A stretch of DNA of 64,000 bases, from the NCBI RefSeq assembly GCF_014203795.1, contig NZ_JACHJU010000007.1:1-64000 (forward strand). Direction: 5' to 3'. Made by a program: the position numbers and the translations under genes. This document shows, piece by piece, positions 26,976-36,127 of this stretch; the first letter of the stretch is position 1, and each line of letters begins with the position of its first letter. The notes below the pieces were generated by a model. It saw only the letters and a program-made list of their open reading frames with translations. It was not told the origin of the DNA and did no database searches. The stretch comes from Streptosporangium album. Its GTDB lineage: Bacteria > Actinomycetota > Actinomycetes > Streptosporangiales > Streptosporangiaceae.

Positions 26976-27628
26976 CCGTCCGCGTCGTACTGGCCGATGA
27001 CCAGCCGCTGATCCGCGCCGCTCTGCAGATGGTCATCGCCGACGCCCCCGGCCTCGAACTCGTCGGGGAGGCCGGAACCGGCGCGGAAGCGGTCCAGCTC
27101 ACCGAGGACCTCCACCCCGACGTTGTGGTGATGGACATCCGCATGCCCGGCATGGACGGCATCGAGGCCACCCGGCTGATCACCGCGGGTCCCGGCACGG
27201 CGCGCGTCATTGTCCTGACCACGTTCGATGACGACGACCACGTCTACGGCGCGCTGCGCGCCGGCGCGTCCGGATTCCTCGTCAAGGACATGGCTCTGGA
27301 CGACATCCTCGCGGCGGTCCGCGTGGTCGCCGCCGGCGACGCCCTGATCGCGCCGAGTGTCACCCGCCGCCTGATCGAGGAGTTCGCGGGACGGGCCGCC
27401 CCCGTCCCGCACCGCCGTAGGCTCGACGGCGTCACCGCACGCGAACGCGAGGTGCTGACCCTCATCGGACGCGGTATGTCCAACACCGAGATCGCCGCCG
27501 ACCTGGTCATCAGCGTCGCCACCGTCAAGGCGTATGTGACACGGCTGCTCGCCAAGCTTGACGCCCGGGACCGGGTCCAGCTCGTCATCATCGCCTACGA
27601 GGCAGGCTTGGCGTCACCGTCTCGGTGA
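26972..27628 (+). CDS. NarL/LuxR-family response regulator
   Basis: A 218-aa regulator. The receiver domain has acidic pair ADDQ, phospho-acceptor Asp55 in VVVMDIRMPG, switch Thr in VLTTFDDD and lysine in LVKDM. The C-terminal LuxR-type HTH reads LTAREREVLTLIGRGMSNTEIAADLVISVATVKAYVTRLLAKL, with the first residue here V in GVTARERE. It is the partner of the upstream kinase (ATGA overlap). The likely target could include the divergent hydrolase/acyltransferase pair 130 bp upstream of the kinase, which is an inference from position only. Confidence 0.93.
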   Translation: MTVRVVLADDQPLIRAALQMVIADAPGLELVGEAGTGAEAVQLTEDLHPDVVVMDIRMPGMDGIEATRLITAGPGTARVIVLTTFDDDDHVYGALRAGASGFLVKDMALDDILAAVRVVAAGDALIAPSVTRRLIEEFAGRAAPVPHRRRLDGVTAREREVLTLIGRGMSNTEIAADLVISVATVKAYVTRLLAKLDARDRVQLVIIAYEAGLASPSR

Positions 27629-27657
27629 TCGAGGCGAGCGGCGTCGCGGAGGCCGGG

Positions 27658-28860
27658 TCAACGGACCAGATCACCCTCACGGGCGACGATCCGGCCGGAC
27701 TTGACGACCAGGGACCGGCGCGGACGCACGCACACGGCCTCGGCCGCGTTGCGGGCGTCGACCACCACGAGGTCGGCGTGGTCGCCCACGGCCAGGCCGT
27801 AGTCCCGCAGCGCGAGAGCGCGGGCGCCGCCGTAGGTCGCGGCGTCCAGGGCGAGCTCGACGTCCTCGTCGCGCGGGCCGGTGCCCTTGGCCTGGAACAG
27901 TGCCCGCTCCAGCATGTCGCCGGTGCCGAACGGGCTCCACAGGTCGCGGACGCCGTCGTTGCCGAGCGTCATCGGGACCCCCGCCTCACGGAGCAGCCGT
28001 AGCGGCAGGACGCCCCTGCTCGGAGCGACCGAGGCCAGAGCGACCCCGGCCTCGGCCAGGCCGGCGATCAGCCTGTCCCGGGTGGCGGGGTCGGCGTCGC
28101 CGAGAGCGAAGCCGTGGCTGATGGTGACCTTGCCGTTGAGGCCCAGGGCCCTGGTCCGCTCGATGATGAGCTCGAACTGCCAGGCGCCGAGCGTGCCGCC
28201 GTCGTGCAGGTGGATGTCGACTCCCGCCCCGTACCGCTCGGCCAGGGCGAAGACGGCGTCCAGGTGCCTGACCGGGTCCCGGTCCACCCCTGCCGGATCG
28301 AGGCCGCCGATCGACTCGACCCCGGCCTTCAGCGCCTCCTCCAGCAGTGCCTCGGTGCCGGGACTGATCAGCATTCCGGCCTGCGGGAAGGCGACGAGCT
28401 CCGCGGAGATCCGGCCACCGTGCCGCGCTACGGCGTCGCGGACCGCCTCGACCGAGCCCAGACCGACCAGCGGGTCGACGTCCACGTGGGAGCGGACGTG
28501 CGTGGTGCCGCAGACGATCATGTTCTCCAGCAGCGCTGTCACGTAGTCGGCGCTGGGGACGCCGAACTCCGGCCGCCGCTCCTGACCGTTGCGGATCTTG
28601 CCCATCAGGCCGGGAGCCGCGTCGTGCGGCACCCAGGGTCCGCCCCAGAGCGTCTTGTCCAGGTGCGCGTGGCCGTCGACGAATCCGGGAAGCACGAGCT
28701 TGCCGCCCAGCTCCTCCACATGGCCGCCGGTGTCCCCCCGGCCGGGCTCGCGGAGCTCGCGGAGCTCGCGGAGCTCGGCGATCCGCCCGTCCCGGACCAG
28801 CAGGTCGACGGAGCCCTCACGGCCCCAGATCCGAGCGTCGCGCAGCAGCAGTTCGGTCAC
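27658..28860 (-). CDS. Amidohydrolase of the cytosine/isoguanine deaminase type
   Basis: A 400-aa metal-dependent deaminase/amidohydrolase. DGHAHLDKT holds the H-x-H metal site, THVRSHVDVDP and DIHLHDGG additional histidines, SHGFALGD the catalytic histidine region and GNDGVRDLWSPFG the metal aspartate. These match cytosine deaminase-like enzymes; the true substrate (cytosine, other N-heterocycle or hydantoin-like) is unknown. The start is set at GTG 28860 because AGGAGG lies 8 nt upstream; GTG 28881 would place that ribosome site inside the coding sequence. Three 9-bp repeats near 28746-28779 encode a repeated ELR. The gene is divergent from a GntR regulator, with a perfect operator-like palindrome between them. 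Confidence 0.84.
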   Translation of the reverse strand: MTELLLRDARIWGREGSVDLLVRDGRIAELRELRELREPGRGDTGGHVEELGGKLVLPGFVDGHAHLDKTLWGGPWVPHDAAPGLMGKIRNGQERRPEFGVPSADYVTALLENMIVCGTTHVRSHVDVDPLVGLGSVEAVRDAVARHGGRISAELVAFPQAGMLISPGTEALLEEALKAGVESIGGLDPAGVDRDPVRHLDAVFALAERYGAGVDIHLHDGGTLGAWQFELIIERTRALGLNGKVTISHGFALGDADPATRDRLIAGLAEAGVALASVAPSRGVLPLRLLREAGVPMTLGNDGVRDLWSPFGTGDMLERALFQAKGTGPRDEDVELALDAATYGGARALALRDYGLAVGDHADLVVVDARNAAEAVCVRPRRSLVVKSGRIVAREGDLVR

Positions 28861-28895
28861 GGTCTTGTCCTCCTCATCCACGATGACGCCGCCAA

Positions 28896-28917
28896 AGTTA
28901 GTGGTATACCACTAACT
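28896..28917. promoter_or_regulatory. 22-bp perfect palindrome, probable GntR operator
   Basis: The half-site AGTTAGTGGTA is followed directly by its exact reverse complement. The TGGTATACCA core resembles FadR/FCD-type GntR operators. It lies 36 bp upstream of the amidohydrolase start and 125 bp upstream of the divergent GntR gene, an ideal place to repress the amidohydrolase. Confidence 0.8.
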
Positions 28918-29041
28918 GGGCAAGTTAGGCTGAGCTCTGGTCCACTCCGTGGAGCCGTACGCGTCCCATGGGGTGGTACGCCGGCGACGTGGAGATCCCG
29001 GCTCCACGAGAGCCGGGAGGAGGTCGAAAGAGAGGTGAGCG

Positions 29042-29731
29042 GTGAGCGCGCTGCGCGACCGGGTCTACGAGACGCTCAAGTGGCGCATCGTCGAGGTGGA
29101 ACTGCGTCCGGGCCAGCGACTGGTGGAGCGCGACCTCGCCGCCGAACTCGACGTCTCCCGCATCCCGCTCCGCGAGGCGCTGCGCCTGCTGTCCGCCGAG
29201 GGTCTGGTGGTGATCGTGCCCAACAGGGGCGCACTGGTCAGCCCGTTCACCCCGGCCGACATCCGCGACCTGTTCGACGTGCGCGAGAGTCTGGAGGTGC
29301 TCGCCGCGCGACTCGCCGCCGGACAGGCCGACGCCGACGGCCTCGCACGGCTGCGAGAGTGCATCGTCCGCGCCCGCGACGCCGTACGGCGGGACGACCG
29401 GCGGGACATCGTGACGGCCAACGCCGGATTCCACTCCGAGATCGTGAGACTGTCCGGCAACGCGCTGCTCGGCACACTGATGCGCCCGCTCGACGCCCAG
29501 CTCAGACGGTTGTTCCACCTCACCTCCGACCGCGATCCCGGCCGGCAGTGCGCCGAACACGAGGAGCTTTACGCGGCGATCGCGGACGGCGACGCGGACC
29601 GGGCGGCCGCCTGCGCGCTCCGTCACGTCGCCGACGGCCGCGAGCCGACCCTGGCGCTCGCCGAACGGTGGACCGCCGACATCGACCCGATCGAGGTGAC
29701 CCGTACCCGCCGCCGCAGGCCCCTCGCCTGA
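29042..29731 (+). CDS. GntR-family (FCD/FadR-type) transcriptional regulator
   Basis: A 229-aa regulator. The N-terminal winged helix reads LKWRIVEVELRPGQRLVERDLAAELDVSRIPLREALRLLSAEGLV. The C-terminal FCD domain has RESLEVLAARLAA, the metal-ligand pattern NAGFHSEIVRLSGN and a late histidine in LRHVADG. It is probably a ligand-released repressor of the divergent amidohydrolase through the palindrome at 28896-28917. The GTG start at 29042 follows AGAGAGGTGA. The C-terminus ends in a short Arg-rich tail. Confidence 0.9.
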   Translation: MSALRDRVYETLKWRIVEVELRPGQRLVERDLAAELDVSRIPLREALRLLSAEGLVVIVPNRGALVSPFTPADIRDLFDVRESLEVLAARLAAGQADADGLARLRECIVRARDAVRRDDRRDIVTANAGFHSEIVRLSGNALLGTLMRPLDAQLRRLFHLTSDRDPGRQCAEHEELYAAIADGDADRAAACALRHVADGREPTLALAERWTADIDPIEVTRTRRRRPLA

Positions 29732-29794
29732 GCCCGCCCCGGGGCGTTCCAAAACCTGTCGCCCTTCTGGGCCGCAAAAGGGATCATTACTGGC

Positions 29795-30922
<1,128 letters not shown>

Positions 30923-31027
30923 ACAAGGGACCGCCTTCCCGCTCCCGGGTCCGTCCTGATGCCGCACCCGTCGGGTCACGGAACCGTGCCCGCGAACATA
31001 ACCCGCCCGGCACGCGTCCAACGGAGT

Positions 31028-31654
31028 ATGAAACGACTCAACGGCGCCGGGCGCCTCCCGGCACTCTCCGCGGTGATGGCAGGTGTGCTGACGGCGTCGG
31101 TCGTGTGCGCCTCCTCAGTGCCCTCCAGGCAGAACACCCCTCCGGCCGGGGCCGCGGGCTCACCGGTCGCGAGCGGGAACATCCGGTTCGTGAGCGCCGC
31201 CTCGGCAGCCGGGGGCACCGGTTCCTCCACGGAGGCCACCGCGGTCGGCCGCTGCCTGACCGGAGCCCTCGCGGCCCGCATGGGCCCGATGGACGCGGGT
31301 GCGGGACAGCGGTACGCACCGCTGGTGATCACCAACAGGTCCGCCCAGACCTGCTGGGTGTACGGCTTCGCCGGTCTGATCATGATCGACCGCAACGGCG
31401 ACGCCCTGCGCACCAGGACACGCAGGGAGAAGGTCCAGCCGCACCGGGTGACCCTGCGTCCGGGAGCCGGCGCCCACGCCAGGATCCACTGGACTCAGGT
31501 GCCCACCGGCGACGAGACCAGGTGCCCGGTCTCCGCACGGCTGATGGTCGTCCCGCCTGACGAGGTCGCCCACCTGGAGATCCCCTTCACGGCCACGGTC
31601 TGCGACGACGGGCGCCTCGACCTCACCCCGCTGTCACCGGGGACACGCCTCTGA
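31028..31654 (+). CDS. Secreted DUF4232-type protein
   Basis: A 208-aa exported protein with signal peptide MKRLNGAGRLPALSAVMAGVLTASVVC and a DUF4232-like beta domain. RCLTGALAARMGPMDAGAGQRYAPLVITNRSAQTCWVYGF is the diagnostic opening with its Cys pair, and it ends ARLMVVPPDEVAHLEIPF. The function is unknown; many homologues are lipoproteins or cell-wall proteins. ATG 31028 is chosen for its signal peptide; an earlier in-frame ATG at 30959 would add an Arg/Pro-rich leader that spoils it. Confidence 0.75.
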   Translation: MKRLNGAGRLPALSAVMAGVLTASVVCASSVPSRQNTPPAGAAGSPVASGNIRFVSAASAAGGTGSSTEATAVGRCLTGALAARMGPMDAGAGQRYAPLVITNRSAQTCWVYGFAGLIMIDRNGDALRTRTRREKVQPHRVTLRPGAGAHARIHWTQVPTGDETRCPVSARLMVVPPDEVAHLEIPFTATVCDDGRLDLTPLSPGTRL

Positions 31655-31786
31655 GACGGCGGGCGGCGCCAGGCGATTCCCGACCACGTCGACACCACCG
31701 TCGGGCACGGACTCGGCTGACAGCGATGATGTACGGGGTGACGCCGTAGGGCACGGGCTTTCCCGGAGGGCACCGGGAACGAGGCC

Positions 31787-32764
31787 TCACTCCTGGCTTG
31801 TGTCGGTGAACGCGCGGATGGCGCGGCCCGCCCGTTCGGCGATCGCGCGGAGGTGCCCGGCCAGCTCCGGAGGGTCGAGGAGGGTGTAGTCGACGGACAG
31901 GAGCGTGATGCGGTAGGCCAGGTACCGCGGGGAGTCGGGGTGGGTGTGCAGCCGGCACGAGCGGTGGTCGACCGGCTCCAGGGTCCCCTGCCAGGCGGGG
32001 ACGTTTTCGACGGCCTGTTCGATGGGCACGTGCAGCAGCAATCGGGCCCGGACGTTGCGGGACGGCATCGCCTGGGTCACCCAGGTCCTGGTGTCGACAC
32101 CGCCGGGCAGTTCGCGGCCGGGAACGCGGACGCCGGTGCGGTGGACCTCGCTGATCCGGTCCACGCGGAAGGAGCGCCACGCGGCCCGGTCCTCGTCGTA
32201 GGCCACCAGGTACCAGAGGTGGCCCGAGGCCACCAGCTGATGCGGCTCCACCAGCCGCCGTGCCATCTCGCCGTGTGCCTTGGTGTAGGCGAAGCGGACC
32301 TTTTCGTGGGTCGCGCAGGCGGCGGCGAACGCGGCCAGGGTGTCGGCGTCGGCGGCCGGGCCGTCCCGTGGCGGCAGGACGACGGCCGCGTCCGACAGCG
32401 CTGTCACCCGGTGGCGCAGCCGTACGGGGAGGACCTGTTCCAGTTTGGCCAGGGCGCGTAGCGAGGTGTCCTCGATGCCGGTGATGGCCGCGGTGGCCGC
32501 GGTGCGCAGGCCGATGGCGATGGCGATCGCCTCGTCGTCGTCGAGCAGCAGCGGTGGCATGGCCGCCCCGGCGGTCAGCCGGTAGCCGCCGGTGTTGCCC
32601 TGGGTGGCGTGGACCGGATAGCCGAGTTCACGCAGCCGGTCGACATCGCGGCGGATGGTACGAGGGGTGACGCCGAGACGGCCGGCGAGCTCGACGCCCG
32701 GCCACTCACGCGGAGTCTGGAGCAAGGACAGCAGTTGCAGCAGTCGGCCAGATGGATCACGCAT
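31787..32764 (-). CDS. WYL-domain transcriptional regulator (DeoR/YafY-type)
   Basis: A 325-aa regulator. The N-terminal HTH_11 reads LLQLLSLLQTPREWPGVELAGRLGVTPRTIRRDVDRLRELGYPV with the wing segment TGGYRL. A WYL domain follows (VEPHQLVASGHLWYLVAYDEDRAAWRSFRVDRIS), then the usual C-terminal WCX extension. It is divergently transcribed from the VOC gene and probably controls it and itself through the short intergenic region (IR at 32785-32807). The WYL domain may sense a small or nucleic-acid ligand. Confidence 0.9.
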   Translation of the reverse strand: MRDPSGRLLQLLSLLQTPREWPGVELAGRLGVTPRTIRRDVDRLRELGYPVHATQGNTGGYRLTAGAAMPPLLLDDDEAIAIAIGLRTAATAAITGIEDTSLRALAKLEQVLPVRLRHRVTALSDAAVVLPPRDGPAADADTLAAFAAACATHEKVRFAYTKAHGEMARRLVEPHQLVASGHLWYLVAYDEDRAAWRSFRVDRISEVHRTGVRVPGRELPGGVDTRTWVTQAMPSRNVRARLLLHVPIEQAVENVPAWQGTLEPVDHRSCRLHTHPDSPRYLAYRITLLSVDYTLLDPPELAGHLRAIAERAGRAIRAFTDTSQE

Positions 32765-32784
32765 GAGTTCATCATGCCATCACT

Positions 32785-32807
32785 AATAGGACGCTCACCG
32801 ACCTATT
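32785..32807. promoter_or_regulatory. Inverted repeat AATAGG-N11-CCTATT
   Basis: A 6-bp inverted repeat in the 113-bp divergent promoter between the WYL regulator and the VOC gene. It is a candidate operator for the regulator. Confidence 0.4.
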
Positions 32808-32877
32808 GGCCTCTTACGGTTGGAGACATCGACCGGAACGGAAGCCGCCGGATCTCCGGCGGCGAAGGGAGCACCAC

Positions 32878-33285
32878 ATGTTGCGAGGACCGGCCACCAC
32901 CAACTTCTGGGCCGACGACCTGGAGGCGGCCAAGAAGTGGTACGCCGAACTGCTGGGCGTCGAGCCGTACTTCGAGCGCCCTGGCAACGGGCAGCCGGCC
33001 GCCTACTACGAGTTCAGGATCGGCGACTACCAGGCCGAACTCGGCCTCGTCGACCGGCGTTACGCCCCGCCGGGCGCGCCCGCCACCCCCGGAGGCGCGG
33101 TCATCCATTGGCACGTCGACGACGTGCAGGCCACCCTGGACCGGCTGCTGTCCATGGGGGCCACGCCGTACATGCCGCTCACCGAGCGCGGCCCCGGTTT
33201 CGTCACCGCCGCGGTGGCCGACCCGTTCGGCAACGTGCTGGGCATCATGTACAACCGGCACTACCTGGAGATCCTGGGCCGATGA
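32878..33285 (+). CDS. VOC-superfamily (glyoxalase-like) protein
   Basis: A 135-aa vicinal-oxygen-chelate protein with paired beta-alpha-beta-beta-beta units: TTNFWADDLEAAKKWYAELLGVEPYF...YYEFRIGDYQAELGLVD and AVIHWHVDDVQATLDRLLSMGATPY...VADPFGNVLGIMYN. It may be a small metalloenzyme or binding/resistance protein. ATG 32878 follows GAAGGGAG at good distance. It is under probable control of the divergent WYL regulator. About 250 bp of non-coding sequence follow (33286-33532), which I take as the promoter region of the disrupted oxidoreductase. Confidence 0.86.
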   Translation: MLRGPATTNFWADDLEAAKKWYAELLGVEPYFERPGNGQPAAYYEFRIGDYQAELGLVDRRYAPPGAPATPGGAVIHWHVDDVQATLDRLLSMGATPYMPLTERGPGFVTAAVADPFGNVLGIMYNRHYLEILGR

Positions 33286-33532
33286 TGCACTTCGCGGACG
33301 CCGCCCGCTCCGACCTGCGGAGTACTGTGGTCGATAAGTGAACATTGCGCCATATTTCGCCGCGATCGCGTCCGCCGCCGGTCTCCACCACTTCACGGAT
33401 CGGCACTGTGCCTCTTCGTTTTCCGGGGTTGTCACAGCGTCCCGGCGGCGGCCGGCGCCCACCCGCCTCACTCGTACCGGACCTTTCGCAGGGACCGAAG
33501 CGGAGGGGCCGTGATCACCGGGGGTGTCGAAG

Positions 33533-33650
33533 ATGAGCCACCCCAGGGACGTCCCCCTTTCCATCCTCGACCTGGCCCCCATTCCCAAGGGAGAGACCCC
33601 GGCCGACGCACTGCACCACACCATCGACCTCGCCCGCAGGGCGGACGAGT
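33533..33650 (+). pseudogene. Luciferase-like monooxygenase, N-terminal fragment (split by IS)
   Basis: Encodes MSHPRDVPLSILDLAPIPKG...HHTIDLARRADE, the standard N-terminus of LLM-class flavin-dependent oxidoreductases (VPLSVLDLAPI...). It stops abruptly where the IS end supplies a TGA. Translation resumes in frame at 35492 (TGG GGT ...). The reconstructed junction reads [14 protein letters not shown], as in intact homologues, so the insertion point is certain. Confidence 0.88.
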
Positions 33651-33752
33651 GAGATCGTTCCAACTTGAAGTTGCTGGTCAGGGGCCTGGTGTGATCCGTT
33701 GAGGGCATGCTCTGGCTGGTGGTGGGTACTGATCATGGTGGGTGATCATCGG

Positions 33753-34532
33753 TCAGCGGGTGTGTTCGGTGATGGCCAGGACCATCAGCGCGCGGAGCAG
33801 CTTGGTGACGTGGATGGCGTCCAGGCGGAGCTTGGTGAGGATGCGCCAGGCCTTCAACGTGGCGAAGCCGTGCTCGACGGGGGCGCGTTCGGCGCTGATG
33901 AGCCGGTTGACCTGCTTTTGCGCGGGGGTGAGGGGCCTGCCGCGGGTGGCTTTGCGGCCGGTGATGATGACCGGATTGTCGTCATCGTCGTCCAGGCCGA
34001 CGAAGCCGAGGTCGGCGATAGCGCCCAGCCCGGCCTTGCGCAGGCGGGCGGTGAGGCGGTTGTGCCGGGCGGTGGTGATCTCCGATGCGCGACCAGGCCG
34101 GACGGCGGAGACCCACAGCAGGTTGCCGCGGGTGTCGGTGAGCGCCACCACGAGCAGCCCGTGGGCCTTGTGCTTGCCCGAGTAGTTCCTGCGGTTGTCG
34201 GCTCCGGTGCGGCGGCGGGTGCGGATCAGGGTGCCATCCAGCAGGACGACCTCACCACCGGCTTTGGCGATCTTCTTCAGGGCGCGGTCCAGGCGGGGTG
34301 CGCGGGCGGCGAGCAGTTCGACGGTCTCCAGCATCCAGCGTCGCACGGTGGAGGCCGAGACGTTGTTGGCGCCGGCCATGTCGGCCAGGCGCTGGTCATG
34401 GCGTAAGACGGCCAGCACGATGGTGGCGATCTTCCCGGCGGGCAGTTTCCGCCAGCGCGAGCCGATGGTCTTGAGATGAGCGCGCAGCAGGTCGGCCAGG
34501 AAGGTGAGGGTTTGGGTGGACAGCGGCAGCAT
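33753..34532 (-). CDS. IS5-family DDE transposase (DDE_Tnp_4/HARBI1-like)
   Basis: A 259-aa transposase. The N-terminal HTH reads LAVLRHDQRLADMAGANNVSASTVRRWMLETVELL. Catalytic residues are visible as VVLLDGTLIR (first D), IADLGFVGLDDDDDN (second D) and ISAERAPVEHGFATLKAWRIL (E). The frame is intact. The start is placed at ATG 34532 (MLPLSTQTLTFLADLLRAHL); upstream in-frame codons encode a Thr/Ser/Lys-rich stretch unlike a protein. It probably mobilised the element into this locus, and the element may still be active. Confidence 0.88.
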   Translation of the reverse strand: MLPLSTQTLTFLADLLRAHLKTIGSRWRKLPAGKIATIVLAVLRHDQRLADMAGANNVSASTVRRWMLETVELLAARAPRLDRALKKIAKAGGEVVLLDGTLIRTRRRTGADNRRNYSGKHKAHGLLVVALTDTRGNLLWVSAVRPGRASEITTARHNRLTARLRKAGLGAIADLGFVGLDDDDDNPVIITGRKATRGRPLTPAQKQVNRLISAERAPVEHGFATLKAWRILTKLRLDAIHVTKLLRALMVLAITEHTR

Positions 34533-34720
34533 GCAGGAGTAGACAGGCGAGGGCGTGTCTTCGGCGGACGTCGAAGCCTTCGACGTTGTCGATGTCGTGG
34601 TTTTGGTTGTGGTCACACGCCGCCAGGCCCCCGCCGGGGACACGCTCGGGATGTTTCACCCGGGCAGGGCCTGGCCAGGGGCTGCGGGAAGCGGCAGTGG
34701 GCGCAGTGGGCCGCCCGAGG

Positions 34721-35269
34721 TCAGGGGGCGAACGCGCCGCTGGGGGTCTTGCGCAGCCAGCCCCGCTCGGCCAGCCGGTTCAGCTTGGCCCGCACGCCTT
34801 CGACCTGCCCCGATTCGGTGGAAAGGCTGAGCTGGGCGCAGATCGCCTTGCAGATGAGGGGGCCGTCGGCGGCGCGTACCGCGGCCAGTAGCGCCTGGTA
34901 GTCGGCGGGCAGCTCATCAGTGCCGGCAGCGTGGTGACGGTGCGGGATCAGCAAACCGCCGGGCACGGGCACGGACGCGGGTACGGGTACGGGTATGGGG
35001 CGCAGCTCTATCCCCTGGGAGGCCTGCTCTGCTGCCTGGGCTGGGGTGAGCATCACCTGGTAGAACGGCGTCGGCTCACCGCCGGGCTCGCCGGGTGCGT
35101 TGAGCTGCTCGGCGGGATCGTCGGCGAGGAGTTCCTTGACCACCTGCTCGGCCACACGCAGCCGGTCCATCTCGTCTTCGGTCTCGGCCAGTTGCTCGCG
35201 CAACCGATCGGCGTGCGTGCCCAGCGCGACCAGGCGCATGGTGATGCGCTCCAGCAGCGGCGACGACAT
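34721..35269 (-). CDS. IS passenger gene: coiled-coil/winged-helix-like protein
   Basis: A 182-aa protein encoded inside the IS, transcribed toward the transposase. Residues 1-55 form a probable coiled coil (LLERITMRLVALGTHADRLREQLAETEDEMDRLRVAEQVVKELL). A Pro/Val-rich linker (IPVPVPASVPVPG) follows, then a C-terminal winged-helix-like domain (ADYQALLAAVRAADGPLICKAICAQL...VEGVRAKLNRLAERGWLRKTPSGAFA). The architecture suggests a DNA-binding dimer, perhaps a regulator or target-site factor of the element. It has no DDE or nuclease motif. The start ATG 35269 is preceded by a purine-rich GGGGGAAG. I do not recognise a named family. Confidence 0.7.
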   Translation of the reverse strand: MSSPLLERITMRLVALGTHADRLREQLAETEDEMDRLRVAEQVVKELLADDPAEQLNAPGEPGGEPTPFYQVMLTPAQAAEQASQGIELRPIPVPVPASVPVPGGLLIPHRHHAAGTDELPADYQALLAAVRAADGPLICKAICAQLSLSTESGQVEGVRAKLNRLAERGWLRKTPSGAFAP

Positions 35270-35491
35270 GGCTTCCCCCGGCCGACAAGACAACGATTAC
35301 CTGGCGAGATCACCAGGACACGGACGATAACGACCCCAGGCCGGGCAGCGCAGACGAAAGCCGGAAGATCCACATTTGCCCCCGGCGGACGATCGAGACC
35401 CATGATCCCAGCCGTCTACCAGGAGAGAGCACACTCAACACCGCCAGGCCACCCCCTCCGACCTGCGAGGACAGGATGGAACTAGCTCAGT

Positions 35492-35790
<299 letters not shown>

Positions 35791-36127
35791 AGGGCACCCA
35801 TCCCAACCCCGCCGGGACGAGGGCGCCGGATCGGCATCGGGGAATCGCCCCGCGAGGACCGTGGTAAGCAAGCTTCCGGCAGGCGTCCTCTCCGTGACAG
35901 AGGTGTTGATCTTCCTCCGGGAGGACGCGAGGTGCACGCAATCGGCAGGCCGGCTTCCCGCACCTAGCCCGGCGGGGCGATGCCGACCCGACGGACAAGT
36001 TTCATGACGCTGAGACGTCAATCCCGCTTGATCGGTTCAATCGGGCCCGCAGCCACAGCCGTCCGGGACTGGTGAGGCGTTGGTTGACGGCAGCCCGATG
36101 CACGGCATCCGCGTAAAACGTCTGCGG
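35791..36127. other. Gap of ~340 bp without a recognisable gene
   Basis: Sequence after the truncated monooxygenase and before the DUF6493 gene end. It contains a possible long-range stem GAGGAC/GTCCTC (about 35855-35896) but no convincing reading frame on either strand. It probably includes the deletion junction. Confidence 0.4.

Larger units (their letters stand above)
33651..35488. mobile_element. IS5-family (ISL2-like) insertion sequence with passenger gene
   Basis: An 1838-bp element. Its ends are imperfect inverted repeats: GAGATCGTTCCAACTT at 33651 and the complement of AGGATGGAACTAGCTC at 35488 (about 12 of 16 positions agree). It is flanked by the 3-bp direct repeat AGT at 33648-33650 and 35489-35491, which fits the A-N-T duplications of the ISL2 subgroup. 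It carries a DDE transposase and, unusually for such IS, a second gene on the same strand upstream. It is inserted in a luciferase-like monooxygenase gene. Boundaries are from sequence inspection only. Confidence 0.82.

Noticed and set aside
33651-34700. Shorter IS ending just upstream of the transposase gene
   Set aside because: No match to the left inverted repeat was seen near 34540-34720, whereas a match with a 3-bp duplication and restored reading frame exists at 35473-35491.
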